DNA of 64,000 bases from Nocardioides abyssi. GTDB lineage: Bacteria > Actinomycetota > Actinomycetes > Propionibacteriales > Nocardioidaceae. The stretch spans positions 558,001-622,000 of the forward strand of contig NZ_JAUHJR010000001.1 in the NCBI RefSeq assembly GCF_030412915.1, written 5' to 3'. Position numbers and translations under genes: made by a program. Shown here one piece after another: positions 25,392 through 33,879 of this stretch (its first letter is position 1; every line of letters begins with the position of its first letter). The notes under the pieces are model-generated. The model did no database searches, was not told the origin of the DNA, and saw nothing but the letters and a program-made list of their open reading frames with translations.

Positions 25392-26816
25392 GTGGAGGAC
25401 CTGACGACGACAGGGGTGGCCGACACCGTGCGGCTCACGACGAGCGGCGCGGCCACCGCGCGGGCGGTCGTGGACGCCGCGCTCGCACGGATCGCGGCGC
25501 ACGACGGTGGCCTGAACGCCGTCTCCCAGCTGGTGGCCGACCGGGCGCGCGCGGACGCCGACCGGCTGGACGCGGACCGCGCCGCCGGCCGGGCTCCCGG
25601 CCCGCTCCACGGCGTACCCGTCGTGGTCAAGGAGGAGCTCGCGGTCGAGGGGCTCGTGACCACCTTCGGCGGTGAGGGCAACAGCACGCCCGCAGCCGCC
25701 GACGCCGAGGTCGTGCGCCGGCTGCGCGCGGCGGGCGCGGTCGTGGTCGCGACGACGACGATGCCGGAGTTCGGGGCCTGGCCCTACACCGAGTCCTCCT
25801 CGCGCGGCTACACCCGCAACCCGTGGGACCGCTCGCGGACGCCGGGCGGCTCCAGCGGCGGCACCGCGGCCGCGGTCGCCTCCGGGATGGTGCCGGTCGG
25901 CCTCGGCGGCGACGGCGGCGGCTCGATCCGCATTCCCAGCGCCCACTGCGGGCTCTTCGGTCTCAAGCCGCAGCGCGGCAGGGTGACGTCGGCGCCGCAC
26001 GAGCACCTGTGGTTCGCCCTCGGCACCGCCGGGCCGCTCGCGCGCTCGGTGCTCGACAGCGCGCTCGTGTACGACGTCGTGCGCGGCCACACCGAGGTGG
26101 ACCGGTGGCAGGCGGGCCCCACCAGGTCCTTCGCCGACGCCGCCCGTCGCGAACCCGGCCGGCTGCGCATCGGGTGGACGACGAAGCCGGTCACGCTGGG
26201 CGTCCGCCCCGACCCGGTCCACGTGCAGGCCGTCCACGACACCGCCCGGCTGCTGGCCGACCTCGGCCACGACGTGCGCGAGGTCGACCCCCGCTACCCC
26301 GACCCGACGGCGGCGTTCGTGCCGCAGTTCCTCGGCGGCATCCGCGCCGAGGCCGACCTGGTCGAGCACCGGGGCCGGCTCGAGCGCCGCACCCGCGAGA
26401 CCTGCCGCCTCGGCGCGTGGGTCACCCCGCGGGTCCTCGACAAGGCGCTCGCACTGACCGAGAAGGTCTCGGAGAAGGCCAACCGCGTCTTCGACCAGGT
26501 GGACGTCCTGCTCACCCCGGCGGTGGCGCACCGCCCGGCCCCGGTCGGCGTGATCGACGGGAAGGGGACGGTCCGCTCGGCCCTGGCTGCCATGCCCGCG
26601 ATCGCCTACGCCGCGCTGTGGAACGTCGCCGGCAACCCCGCCGCGGCCGTGCCGTGCGGGCCGGCCGCCGACGGGCTGCCGGTCGCCGTCCAGCTCGTCG
26701 GGCGCACCGACGACGAGGCCACGCTGCTCTCGCTGGGCGCGCAGATCGAGGCGGCCCGGCCGTGGCCGATCGTCGCTCCGGCGTACGCCTCGTCGACCGG
26801 CGCGGGGGCCGCGTGA
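25392..26816 (+). CDS. Amidase (amidase-signature family)
   Basis: A 474-residue hydrolase of the amidase-signature class. The Ser-cisSer-Lys triad is visible: Lys in GVPVVVKEELAV, and the Gly/Ser-rich core TPGGSSGGTAAAVASG with the catalytic Ser in GGDGGGSIRIPSAHCG. The C-terminal NVAGNPAAAVPCG segment is also typical. It would hydrolyse an amide to an acid and ammonia; the substrate is unknown. It heads an operon with an ABC exporter and a dehydrogenase, each junction overlapping by 4 bp. GatA is unlikely because gatB and gatC are absent. Confidence 0.88.
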   Translation: MEDLTTTGVADTVRLTTSGAATARAVVDAALARIAAHDGGLNAVSQLVADRARADADRLDADRAAGRAPGPLHGVPVVVKEELAVEGLVTTFGGEGNSTPAAADAEVVRRLRAAGAVVVATTTMPEFGAWPYTESSSRGYTRNPWDRSRTPGGSSGGTAAAVASGMVPVGLGGDGGGSIRIPSAHCGLFGLKPQRGRVTSAPHEHLWFALGTAGPLARSVLDSALVYDVVRGHTEVDRWQAGPTRSFADAARREPGRLRIGWTTKPVTLGVRPDPVHVQAVHDTARLLADLGHDVREVDPRYPDPTAAFVPQFLGGIRAEADLVEHRGRLERRTRETCRLGAWVTPRVLDKALALTEKVSEKANRVFDQVDVLLTPAVAHRPAPVGVIDGKGTVRSALAAMPAIAYAALWNVAGNPAAAVPCGPAADGLPVAVQLVGRTDDEATLLSLGAQIEAARPWPIVAPAYASSTGAGAA

Positions 26817-27715
26817 GCGCCGCGATCGAGGTCGTCGACCTCGCGCTGTCCTACGGCGAGGTCCGCGCGGTCGACGGGGTCAGCCTGGAGGTGGCCGAGG
26901 GCGAGTTCGTCGGCGTCCTGGGGCCCAACGGTGCCGGCAAGACCTCCCTGCTCGAGCTCGTCGAGGGGCTGCGCCGTCCCGACGCCGGCACCGTGCGGGT
27001 GCTCGGCCAGCCGGTGTGGCCGCGGGACCCGCGCCTGCTGCCGCGGATCGGGGTGCAGCTGCAGGCCTCGTCGTTCTTCGAGCGGCTCACCACGCGCGAG
27101 CAGATCCACACCTTCGCCTCGTTGTACGGCGTCGCGCCGGCCCGCGGGGACGAGTGGCTCGAGCGGGTGGGGCTCGTCGACAAGGCCGACACCCGCGTCG
27201 AGGGGCTCTCCGGGGGCCAGGCGCAGCGGCTGTCGATCGCGTGCGCGCTCGTCCACGACCCCGAGCTGGTCTTCCTCGACGAGCCGACCGCGGCGCTCGA
27301 CCCGCAGGCCCGGCGCAACCTGTGGGACCTCCTCGCCGGAATCAACGACTCCGGCCGCACGGTCGTGCTGACCACGCACTACATGGACGAGGCCGAGGTG
27401 CTCTGCGACCGGGTCGCGGTCATGGACGCCGGGCGGGTGCTGCGGATGGACACCCCCGCCGCGCTCGTCCGCGGGCTCGACGCCCCCGCGCGGATCACCG
27501 TCGCGCCGGGCCAGCTGCGGCTGGACGAGGCGCGCGCCCTGCCCGCGGTCGAGGACGCCGTGGAGTCGCTGGACGGCGTGGTGCTGGTGACCCGCGACCC
27601 CGCCCGGGTGGTCGCCCGCCTCGCCGAGGACGACCGGCTCGACGGCGTACGCGTCCAGACCGCCACGCTCGAGGACGTCTTCCTCGACCTGACCGGACGG
27701 GAGTACCGCGCATGA
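26813..27715 (+). CDS. ABC transporter ATP-binding protein (drug/daunorubicin-type exporter)
   Basis: A 300-residue ATPase. Walker A is GPNGAGKTS (about residues 39-47), the signature motif VEGLSGGQAQRLSIA, Walker B LVFLDEPTAALDPQA, and the switch His in TTHYMDEAE. The YMDEAE motif and a C-terminal extension (about 210-300) mark DrrA/CcmA-type exporter ATPases. Starts by a 4-bp overlap with the amidase; its partner permease follows by the same overlap. Confidence 0.92.
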   Translation: MSAAIEVVDLALSYGEVRAVDGVSLEVAEGEFVGVLGPNGAGKTSLLELVEGLRRPDAGTVRVLGQPVWPRDPRLLPRIGVQLQASSFFERLTTREQIHTFASLYGVAPARGDEWLERVGLVDKADTRVEGLSGGQAQRLSIACALVHDPELVFLDEPTAALDPQARRNLWDLLAGINDSGRTVVLTTHYMDEAEVLCDRVAVMDAGRVLRMDTPAALVRGLDAPARITVAPGQLRLDEARALPAVEDAVESLDGVVLVTRDPARVVARLAEDDRLDGVRVQTATLEDVFLDLTGREYRA

Positions 27716-28782
27716 GCGGCCTCGCGGCGTTCCGCGCCCTCTCCCTCGCCATCGTCCGCGGCTTCCTGCGCGACCGGGCGTCGGTGTTCTTCTCGCTGGT
27801 CTTCCCGCTGATGTTCCTCGTGCTCTTCGGCGGGCTGCTCGGCAGCCAGGGCCAGTCCGAGGTCGACCTGGTGCAGGTCGGCGAGGTCGCGCTGCTCGAC
27901 GAGATGGACCCCGACACGCGGGCCGCCTTCGACGACACCTTCGCGGTCGAGCGCTCCGACGACCTGGCGGAGGCCGTCGCCGAGGTGCGCCGCGGCGACG
28001 CCGACGTCGCGGTCGAGATGCGCGGCGACACGCTCGTGGCGCACTACACCGAGACCGACCAGGTCAAGGCCGCGGTCACGCAGGGCGCGCTGCGCGCCTT
28101 CGTCGACGGCACCAACGTCGCGCAGTCCGGCGAGCCGCCGCGCTTCGTGCTCGAGACCGAGCGGGTCGAGGACGAGTCGCTCGAGACCATCCAGTTCGTC
28201 ACGCCGGGCCTCCTGGGCTGGGCGGTCGCGATGAGCGCCGCCTTCGGTGCCGCGGCCACGCTGCAGGGCTGGCGGCAGACCAAGCTGCTGCGCCGGCTGC
28301 AGCTGGCGCCGGTCTCGACCCGCACCGTCGTCGCCGCCCGCGTGGCCGTCACGCTCGGCATCGCGCTGGTGCAGATGGCGATCTTCCTCGGCCTCGGCAC
28401 CGCGGCCTTCGGGCTGACCCTGGCGGGCTCGTGGTGGATGGCCGTGCCGCTCGTCGTCGTCGGCACGCTGTGCTTCATGGCGATCGGCCTGCTCGCCGGC
28501 GCGCTCGCCCGCACCACCGAGGGAGCCGTCAACGCCGCGAACATCGTCGTGCTGCCGATGGCCTTCCTCAGCGGCTCGTTCTTCGACCTCGACGGCGCGC
28601 CCGCCTGGCTGCGGGCGGTCTCCCAGGTCCTGCCGCTCAAGCACCTCAACGAGGGGATGCTCGACGTCATGGTCCGGGGCGAGGGCCCCTCGGCCGTGCT
28701 CGTCCCCATGGCCGTCCTCGCCGCCTTCGCGGTCGTCGTCACCCTCGCCGCCGCCCGCATCTTCCGCTGGGAGACCACGTGA
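27712..28782 (+). CDS. ABC-2 type transporter permease
   Basis: A 356-residue membrane protein with one N-terminal helix (VFFSLVFPLMFLVLFGGLLG), a large soluble loop of about 150 residues, and five C-terminal helices (including FVTPGLLGWAVAMSAAFGAA and the SGSFFDLDGAPAWLRAVSQV, LPLKHLNEGM motifs). This is the ABC-2 exporter permease layout. It forms an exporter with the preceding ATPase. The cargo is unknown. Confidence 0.9.
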   Translation: MSGLAAFRALSLAIVRGFLRDRASVFFSLVFPLMFLVLFGGLLGSQGQSEVDLVQVGEVALLDEMDPDTRAAFDDTFAVERSDDLAEAVAEVRRGDADVAVEMRGDTLVAHYTETDQVKAAVTQGALRAFVDGTNVAQSGEPPRFVLETERVEDESLETIQFVTPGLLGWAVAMSAAFGAAATLQGWRQTKLLRRLQLAPVSTRTVVAARVAVTLGIALVQMAIFLGLGTAAFGLTLAGSWWMAVPLVVVGTLCFMAIGLLAGALARTTEGAVNAANIVVLPMAFLSGSFFDLDGAPAWLRAVSQVLPLKHLNEGMLDVMVRGEGPSAVLVPMAVLAAFAVVVTLAAARIFRWETT

Positions 28783-29639
28783 ACCCGCTCGCCACCCCGC
28801 TGCTCCAGGCACCGCTCGCCGTCACCCGCCGGGTGCTGCGCCGGCCCAGCCCGCTCGCGGGCCGCACGGTCCTCGTCACCGGCGCCAGCTCGGGGATCGG
28901 CGAGGCCACGGCGTACGCCGTCGCGGAACGGGGCGCCCACGTCCTGCTCGTCGCCCGCCGCGCCGACGAGCTCGAGCGGGTCCGCACCCGCATCGGCGAC
29001 CGCGCCACGGCGTACTCCTGCGACCTCACCGACGGCGACGCCGTCGACGCCCTGGTGGAGCAGATGCTGGCCGAGCACGGCGCGGTCGACTACCTCGTCA
29101 ACAACGCCGGCCGGTCGATCCGGCGCTCGCTGGCGCTGTCCTACGACCGGTTCCACGACGTGGAGCGGTCGATGGCGGTCAACTTCCTCGGGCCGGTGCG
29201 GCTGACGATGGGGCTGGTGCCGGCGATGCGCGAGCAGCGCTTCGGCCACGTCGTCAACGTCGTCACGTGGGGCGTGCAGGTGAAGGCGCCGAAGTTCTCC
29301 GCCTACATCGCCTCCAAGACCGCGCTCGACACCTGGAGCCGCATCGCCGGGCGGGAGACGTTCTTCGAGAACGTCACCTTCACCAACATGCGCTTCTCGC
29401 TCGTCCAGACCCCGATGACCGCCCCCACCGAGGCGTACGCCGGCCGCGGCGCCACCCCCCAGCAGGCCGCCGCCCGGGTCGTCCGCGCGCTCGAGGACAG
29501 ACCGCTCACCGTCGGCACGGCCGCCGGCGCCTTCGGCGAGGTCATCAACGTCGTCGCCCCGCGCGCCAGCGACGCCCTGCTCGCCACCATCGACCGGTTC
29601 TTCGCCGACTCCGCCGCTGCTCGGGGGCGCTCGTCGTAG
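28779..29639 (+). CDS. Short-chain dehydrogenase/reductase
   Basis: A 286-residue Rossmann-fold oxidoreductase. An N-terminal extension of about 25 residues precedes TVLVTGASSGIGEATAYA (cofactor loop TGASSGIG), the structural NNAG motif at YLVNNAGRS, and the catalytic Ser-Tyr-Lys in KFSAYIASKTALDTW. The basic residue after strand 2 (LLVARRADE) favours NADP(H). It is the last gene of the amidase/ABC operon. The long N-terminus and hydrophobic C-terminal region resemble membrane-associated SDRs acting on lipids, but the substrate is not evident. Confidence 0.88.
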   Translation: MNPLATPLLQAPLAVTRRVLRRPSPLAGRTVLVTGASSGIGEATAYAVAERGAHVLLVARRADELERVRTRIGDRATAYSCDLTDGDAVDALVEQMLAEHGAVDYLVNNAGRSIRRSLALSYDRFHDVERSMAVNFLGPVRLTMGLVPAMREQRFGHVVNVVTWGVQVKAPKFSAYIASKTALDTWSRIAGRETFFENVTFTNMRFSLVQTPMTAPTEAYAGRGATPQQAAARVVRALEDRPLTVGTAAGAFGEVINVVAPRASDALLATIDRFFADSAAARGRSS

Positions 29640-29686
29640 GGCGCTTGGCCTCGGGCGATGCGTAGGAAGGCCGCGGAGTGGCGTGG

Positions 29687-29761
29687 ATCCCAGGTTGACT
29701 TGGGATGTTCCCGCTTCACGGCCGATGCATCGGCCGCAGAGCGGGAGGAATGGCCGTGAAG
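29687..29761. repeat. Nested inverted repeats between SDR and SRPBCC genes
   Basis: ATCCCA (29687-29692) pairs with TGGGAT (29701-29706). CTTCACGGCC (29714-29723) pairs with GGCCGTGAAG (29752-29761), and between them is the perfect 14-bp palindrome GCCGATGCATCGGC (29721-29734). The genes on both sides converge, so this is likely a bidirectional termination region. No T-tract is present. Confidence 0.5.
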
Positions 29762-29785
29762 TGACCGTTGGGGCGGCCGCCCGGG

Positions 29786-30151
29786 CTACTGGCCGTAGGA
29801 GAACCGCAGGTCGGCGAAGAGCAGGTGGTTCACCCGCCGGCGGAGGTGACCGACCGTCGCGGGCGGGGGCAGCGGGCCCGGGGTGAGGTGGGTGAACCGC
29901 AGGCGGGTGTCGTAGGCACCGGACGCCTCGACGGCCAGCTCGATGCGGTCGTCGGGCCGGTGCGGCCACAGCGTCGACCACACCACCCGGTGCGGCTCGT
30001 CGGCCTCGAGCACCTGAGGGACCACCTCGTCCTCGCGCAGGCCCGGCGCCAGCCACGGCCGCGTGCCCGGCTCGTCCGGCACCGCCAGCGACCGCCACAC
30101 CACTCGCGGCGGCGCCGGCAGCACCTGGGCGCGCGAGCCGATCTCCTCCAC
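29786..30151 (-). CDS. SRPBCC/AHSA1-like small protein
   Basis: A 121-residue protein beginning VEEIGSRAQVLPAPPRVVWR, with strands HRVVWSTLWPHRPDDRIELA, TRLRFTHLTPG and a C-terminal helix VGHLRRRVNHLLFADLRF. This is the pattern of SRPBCC/polyketide-cyclase-like ligand-binding domains. It lies 30 bp downstream of ku on the same strand and could be co-transcribed with it. The GTG start at 30151 was taken as the most upstream sensible start. Ligand unknown. Confidence 0.6.
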   Translation of the reverse strand: MEEIGSRAQVLPAPPRVVWRSLAVPDEPGTRPWLAPGLREDEVVPQVLEADEPHRVVWSTLWPHRPDDRIELAVEASGAYDTRLRFTHLTPGPLPPPATVGHLRRRVNHLLFADLRFSYGQ

Positions 30152-30181
30152 CCGGTGATCCCCGTGGACCCGACCGCGGCC

Positions 30182-31192
30182 TCAGCTGGCCTTCTTGGCC
30201 GCAGCCTTCTTGGTGGTGCTCTTCTTGGTGGTCGACTTCTTCGCAGCCGTCTTCTTGGCGGCGGTCTTCTTCGCCGGGGCCTTCTTCTCGGCCGACTTCT
30301 TGGTGGCGGTCTTCGTGGCGCCCGACTTGGCGCCCGACCCTGACCCGGAGGAGGACCCGTCGTCCTCGGAGCCGGCGTCGGAGTCGGAGTCGTCCTCGTC
30401 GGACGCACGCGGCGCCTCGCCGCGCGCGGTCTTGGCGGCGTCGACGGAGCGCTGGAGGGCGGCGAGGAGGTCGACGACCTCGCCGGAGGACTTGGTGGAG
30501 GTGGGGGTCCGCTTGACCTCGCCACCCTCGATCTTGGTCTTCACCATCGTCTCGACGGCCTCGGCGTAGTCGTCCTCGAACTCGTCGGGCTCGAAGTCGC
30601 CGGCGAGGGTCTCGACGAGCATCCGGGCCATCTTGACCTCGGCGTCCTTGACCTCGCCGGTCTCGACGCTGAAGTCGGGGGTGCGGACCTCGTCGGGCCA
30701 CATCATCGTCTGCAGCACGATCACGTCGTCGCGCACGCGGAGGACGGCGACGGTGGTGCGCTGGCGGAGGGCGACGGTGACGACGGCCATCCGGTCGGCC
30801 TCGAGCAGCGCCTGGCGCAGCAGCGCGTAGGGCTTGGCGCCGGACTTCTCCGGCTCGAGGTAGTAGCTCTTCTCGAACAGCATCGGGTCGATCTGGTCCG
30901 ACGGCACGAACTTCTCGACCGCGATCTCCCGCGAGGACGTCGAGGGCAGCTCGGCGAGGTCGTCCTCGTCGAGGATGACCATCTCGCCGTCCTCGGTCTC
31001 GTAGCCCTTGGCGATCTCGGAGTAGGGCACTTCCTCGCCGTCGATCGAGCAGACGCGCTGGTACTTGATGCGTCCGCCGTCCTTGGCGTGGACCTGTCGG
31101 AAGGACACGTCGTGCGACTCGGTGGCGGCGTACAGCTTCACCGGCACGCTGACCAGCCCGAAGGAGACCGCGCCCTTCCAGATCGCTCGCAT
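30182..31192 (-). CDS. ku: Ku protein, non-homologous end joining
   Basis: A 336-residue DNA-end-binding protein. The core Ku domain spans about residues 1-255 (MRAIWKGAVSFGLVSVPVKL, ILDEDDLAEL, EKSYYLEPEKSGAKPYALLR). After an acidic Ser/Asp/Gly linker (about 265-295) comes a 40-residue Lys/Ala tail with repeated AKKTAAKK-like units, resembling histone H1 tails and the Lys-rich tails of mycobacterial Ku. It loads on double-strand ends and recruits LigD. It is divergent from the ligase gene with only 17 bp between starts, so both repair genes are probably controlled together. Confidence 0.95.
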   Translation of the reverse strand: MRAIWKGAVSFGLVSVPVKLYAATESHDVSFRQVHAKDGGRIKYQRVCSIDGEEVPYSEIAKGYETEDGEMVILDEDDLAELPSTSSREIAVEKFVPSDQIDPMLFEKSYYLEPEKSGAKPYALLRQALLEADRMAVVTVALRQRTTVAVLRVRDDVIVLQTMMWPDEVRTPDFSVETGEVKDAEVKMARMLVETLAGDFEPDEFEDDYAEAVETMVKTKIEGGEVKRTPTSTKSSGEVVDLLAALQRSVDAAKTARGEAPRASDEDDSDSDAGSEDDGSSSGSGSGAKSGATKTATKKSAEKKAPAKKTAAKKTAAKKSTTKKSTTKKAAAKKAS

Positions 31193-31209
31193 GCGGTAAG
31201 CATGGCCCC
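31193..31209. promoter_or_regulatory. 17-bp divergent start-to-start spacer of ku and ligase genes
   Basis: Only 17 bp separate the two start codons. TAAGCA (31197-31202) lies 7 nt before the ligase ATG, and on the other strand CATGCT (complement of 31199-31204) lies 6 nt before the ku ATG. Both resemble -10 hexamers of leaderless promoters and would overlap, with the -35 regions inside the opposite gene. Confidence 0.35.
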
Positions 31210-32154
31210 ATGCGCCCCATGCTCGCCACCAAGGGCACCTCGGTGCCGGCCGGCGCGGAGTGGGCGCACGAGGTGAAGTGGGACGGCGTGCGGATCCTCG
31301 CCGACGTCGGCAGCAGCGGTCGCGCCCGCTTCACCAGCCGCAACGACAACGACGTCACGGTGGCCTGGCCCGACCTCACCGAGCCGCCGCTGGGCGCCCG
31401 GGACCTGCTCGTCGACGGCGAGGTCATCGCGCTCAACGAGCAGGGTCTGCCGGACTTCCGGGTGCTGCAGGACCGGATGCACGTGCGCAAGGCGACCAGC
31501 GCCGCGCGGCTGGCGGACCGGGTGCCGGCGACGTTCATGGTCTTCGACCTGCTCCGCCTCGGCGGCGAGGACCTCACCGACCGGCCGCTGCAGGAGCGGC
31601 GCGCCCGCCTCGCCGACCTCGGCCTGACCGGCTGGCAGGTGCCGACGTCGTACGACGACGGAGCGATGCTGCTCGACGCGACCCGCCAGCAGGGGCTCGA
31701 GGGGATCGTCAGCAAGCGGCTGTCGAGCCGCTACACGCCCGACGCGCGCTCGCCGCACTGGCTGAAGTTCGCCCACCGCCACCGGTTGTCGTACGTCGTC
31801 GGCGGGTGGCGTCCGACCGAGGGGACGACCCGGCTGGGCGCGCTGCTGGTGGGGGAGCCGACCGCGGACGGGCTGATGTACCGCGGCCGGGTCGGCAGCG
31901 GCATCGGCGGCCGCGCGAGCGCCGCGCTGACCGCGGCCCTGGCCGGGCACCAGCGGGGGAGCAGCCCGTTCGCCGACGAGGTGCCGCGGGTCGACGCGCG
32001 GGGCACGCACTGGGTCGAGCCGGTGCTCGTCGTCGATGTCGACACCCACCACACCTCGCGGGCCCAGCGCCTGCGCCAGCCGTCGTACCAGGGGGTCCGC
32101 GCCGACCTCGCGCCCGAGGACCTGCTCGCCGAACCGCAGGGGGAGGGACATTGA
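31210..32154 (+). CDS. ligD: ATP-dependent DNA ligase, stand-alone LigD ligase domain
   Basis: A 314-residue ATP-dependent ligase that seals nicks during end joining. The adenylated Lys23 is in the motif EVKWDGVR; later nucleotidyltransferase motifs are LLVDGEVIAL, FMVFDLLRL, EGIVSKRLSSRY and WLKFAHRHR. The C-terminal OB-fold (GRVGSGIGGRA) follows. In most bacteria this domain is fused to polymerase and phosphoesterase domains; here the polymerase is the next gene, and no phosphoesterase domain is present in either. The stop overlaps the next start (TTGA). Confidence 0.9.
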   Translation: MRPMLATKGTSVPAGAEWAHEVKWDGVRILADVGSSGRARFTSRNDNDVTVAWPDLTEPPLGARDLLVDGEVIALNEQGLPDFRVLQDRMHVRKATSAARLADRVPATFMVFDLLRLGGEDLTDRPLQERRARLADLGLTGWQVPTSYDDGAMLLDATRQQGLEGIVSKRLSSRYTPDARSPHWLKFAHRHRLSYVVGGWRPTEGTTRLGALLVGEPTADGLMYRGRVGSGIGGRASAALTAALAGHQRGSSPFADEVPRVDARGTHWVEPVLVVDVDTHHTSRAQRLRQPSYQGVRADLAPEDLLAEPQGEGH

Positions 32155-33059
32155 GCCCGGAGAAGCAGGAGGTCACCGTCGAGGTCGACGGGCGCCGCCT
32201 GAGGATCAGCAGCCTCGACAAGGTGCTCTACCCGGCGACGGGGACGACCAAGGGCGAGGTGCTGCACTACTACGCGCAGGTCGCGCCGGTGATGCTGCCG
32301 CACCTCGCCGAGCGCGCCGTGACCCGCATCCGATGGCCGCACGGGGTGCAGGACGGCAGCTTCTACGAGAAGAACGCCCCGCAGGGCACCCCATCGTGGG
32401 TGCGCACCGCGACCGTGCCGACCACCGGCAGCCGCGGCAGCTCCCGCAACGGCGACACCATCGTCTTTCCCGTCGTCGAGGACCTCGCCACGCTCACCTT
32501 GCTGGTCAACCTCGCCGCGCTCGAGCTGCACGTGCATCAGTGGACGGTCGGCCGCAACGGCCGCCCCCGCAACGCCGACCGGCTCGTCATCGACCTCGAC
32601 CCGGGCGACCCCGCCGGCCTGCACGAGTGCTGCCAGGTGGCGCTCATGGTGCGCGAGGCCCTGGCCGAGCGCGACCTGGACTGCCGGCCGGTCACCAGCG
32701 GCAGCAAGGGCCTCCACCTCTACGCCGAGCTGCCCGGCCGGATGCGGTCCGACGCCTCCACCGCGCTGGCCAAGGAGGTCGCCGAGACGCTGCAGAAGCA
32801 ACACCCGACGCTCGTCACCGCCACCATGACCAAGGCCCGCCGCTCCGGCAAGGTCTTCCTCGACTGGTCGCAGAACGCCGCGTCGAAGACCACGATCTCG
32901 CCCTACTCCCTGCGCGGCCGCGAGCGGCCCACCGTCGCCACCCCCGTCACCTGGGCCGAGGTCGAGGAGGGCGCGGAGGACGAGGAGGGCCTGCGGCAGT
33001 TCCGGTACGACGAGGTGCTCGACCGCGTCGCCGAGCACGGGGACCTCTTCGGCGCCTGA
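32151..33059 (+). CDS. ligD: LigD polymerase/primase domain protein
   Basis: A 302-residue archaeo-eukaryotic-primase-fold polymerase that fills gaps in end joining. Motifs: SSLDKVLYPATGTTKGEVLH, the metal-binding DLDPG in DRLVIDLDPGDPAG, the nucleotide-binding SGSKGLHLYAEL, and VFLDWSQNAASKTTISPYSL. The start is TTG 32151, supported by GGGAGG 5-10 nt upstream and the TTGA overlap with the ligase stop. With Ku and the ligase it completes a minimal NHEJ set in which LigD is split into separate proteins. Confidence 0.9.
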   Translation: MSPEKQEVTVEVDGRRLRISSLDKVLYPATGTTKGEVLHYYAQVAPVMLPHLAERAVTRIRWPHGVQDGSFYEKNAPQGTPSWVRTATVPTTGSRGSSRNGDTIVFPVVEDLATLTLLVNLAALELHVHQWTVGRNGRPRNADRLVIDLDPGDPAGLHECCQVALMVREALAERDLDCRPVTSGSKGLHLYAELPGRMRSDASTALAKEVAETLQKQHPTLVTATMTKARRSGKVFLDWSQNAASKTTISPYSLRGRERPTVATPVTWAEVEEGAEDEEGLRQFRYDEVLDRVAEHGDLFGA

Positions 33060-33080
33060 CGCCCGTCCCGTCTCCTGACT

Positions 33081-33120
33081 CCTGGGCCCGGCCCGGGCCC
33101 GGCCCGGGCCCGGTCCGGAC
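33081..33120 (+). repeat. GGCCCGGGCC low-complexity tandem
   Basis: About four near-perfect 10-bp units of a GGGCCCGGCC/CGGGCCCGGC type just after the polymerase gene. The all-G/C array can fold into many alternative hairpins and probably ends transcription of the ligD genes. Confidence 0.5.
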
Positions 33121-33184
33121 CGGTGTTACCGAACTGTGTGGCGGGGGAGGGGCCGGCGTCACCGGCCCGTGCCTGCCGCGCGCC

Positions 33185-33218
33185 TAGCGTGGCGAGCACG
33201 CCGGTCGGGGGGACCGGC
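33185..33218 (+). promoter_or_regulatory. Candidate promoter and 5' hairpin of the secreted-protein gene
   Basis: TAGCGT (33185-33190) could be a -10 hexamer. Just downstream, GCCGGTC (33200-33206) and GACCGGC (33212-33218) form a perfect 7-bp stem with a GGGGG loop at the start of the predicted leader, followed by a GGAGAGG ribosome-binding-like stretch at about 33224. Confidence 0.35.
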
Positions 33219-33241
33219 GCCCCGGAGAGGACGGTGCGGCT

Positions 33242-33751
33242 GTGGCCACCTTGACGATCCCACCCAGCATCTCGCTCCGACCGCGACGCCTGCTGCTGCC
33301 CGTGGCGGCGGTCGCGGCCGTCGCCGGCATCGGCCTGGTCTCCGGGCTCCCGCTCAGCGGCTCGGGCAGCACCGGCGCGGGGGTGGCCCTCGTCGGCGCG
33401 GACGGGCGCACCGCCACGCTCACCGTCACCGACCTCGCGCCCGGCGACAGCACGACCCGCACCGTCACGATCGCCAACGACGCCACCGAGCCGGCCCGGC
33501 TGACCTTCACCGAGACCGGCGACCCGGCGACGTACGCCGGGGGCCGGCTGGAGCTGACCATCTCCGCCGAGGGCCGCGAGGTGTACGACGGCGCGTTCGG
33601 CGGCCTCGGCGACTACCCGCTCGACATGGGCTGGCTGGAGGCCGGCGCGTCCGCGACGTACACGTTCGTGGTCTCGCTGCCCTCCGACGCCCCGGCCGTC
33701 CGCGACGGCGCGTCCGCCTCGGCGTCGTACTCCTGGGTGACCGGCGACTGA
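33242..33751 (+). CDS. Secreted beta-rich protein, TasA/camelysin-like in appearance
   Basis: A 169-residue exported protein. After a basic N-terminus comes a hydrophobic signal (LLLPVAAVAAVAGIGLVSG, about residues 16-34), then a Thr-rich beta domain TATLTVTDLAPGDSTTRTVT, LTFTETGDPATYAGG, ATYTFVVSLPSDAP. The alternating strands and the phrase LAPGDSTTRTVTIAN are reminiscent of TasA/CalY-type surface proteins, but no SipW-type peptidase is adjacent. No catalytic motif. It sits alone between the NHEJ genes and a response regulator. Confidence 0.6.
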   Translation: MATLTIPPSISLRPRRLLLPVAAVAAVAGIGLVSGLPLSGSGSTGAGVALVGADGRTATLTVTDLAPGDSTTRTVTIANDATEPARLTFTETGDPATYAGGRLELTISAEGREVYDGAFGGLGDYPLDMGWLEAGASATYTFVVSLPSDAPAVRDGASASASYSWVTGD

Positions 33752-33810
33752 CCTCGACCGAGCTCGACTGACCTCGACCGACCCCGCCGGACCTCGGCGG
33801 ACCCCGCCGG
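33751..33810 (+). repeat. Six degenerate 10-bp tandem repeats
   Basis: Directly after the secreted-protein stop are six 10-bp units in a row: ACCTCGACCG, AGCTCGACTG, ACCTCGACCG, ACCCCGCCGG, ACCTCGGCGG, ACCCCGCCGG. Units 1 and 3, and 4 and 6, are identical. The period matches one DNA turn. No function is evident. Confidence 0.65.
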
Positions 33811-33879
33811 GAGTCGTCCCCGATCGAGGTTGGGCTGCTTCCCCGGACGCGGCGTCGCGGGGCCCCTATGCTTCTGGCC

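Noticed and set aside
29303-29719. Minus-strand frame at the end of the SDR gene
   Set aside because: Mostly antisense to the SDR gene; the unique part covers inverted repeats.
28044-31715. A 1223-codon minus-strand open frame covering the SDR and ku region
   Set aside because: It crosses several real genes on both strands, including ku in another frame, and has shadow composition only.
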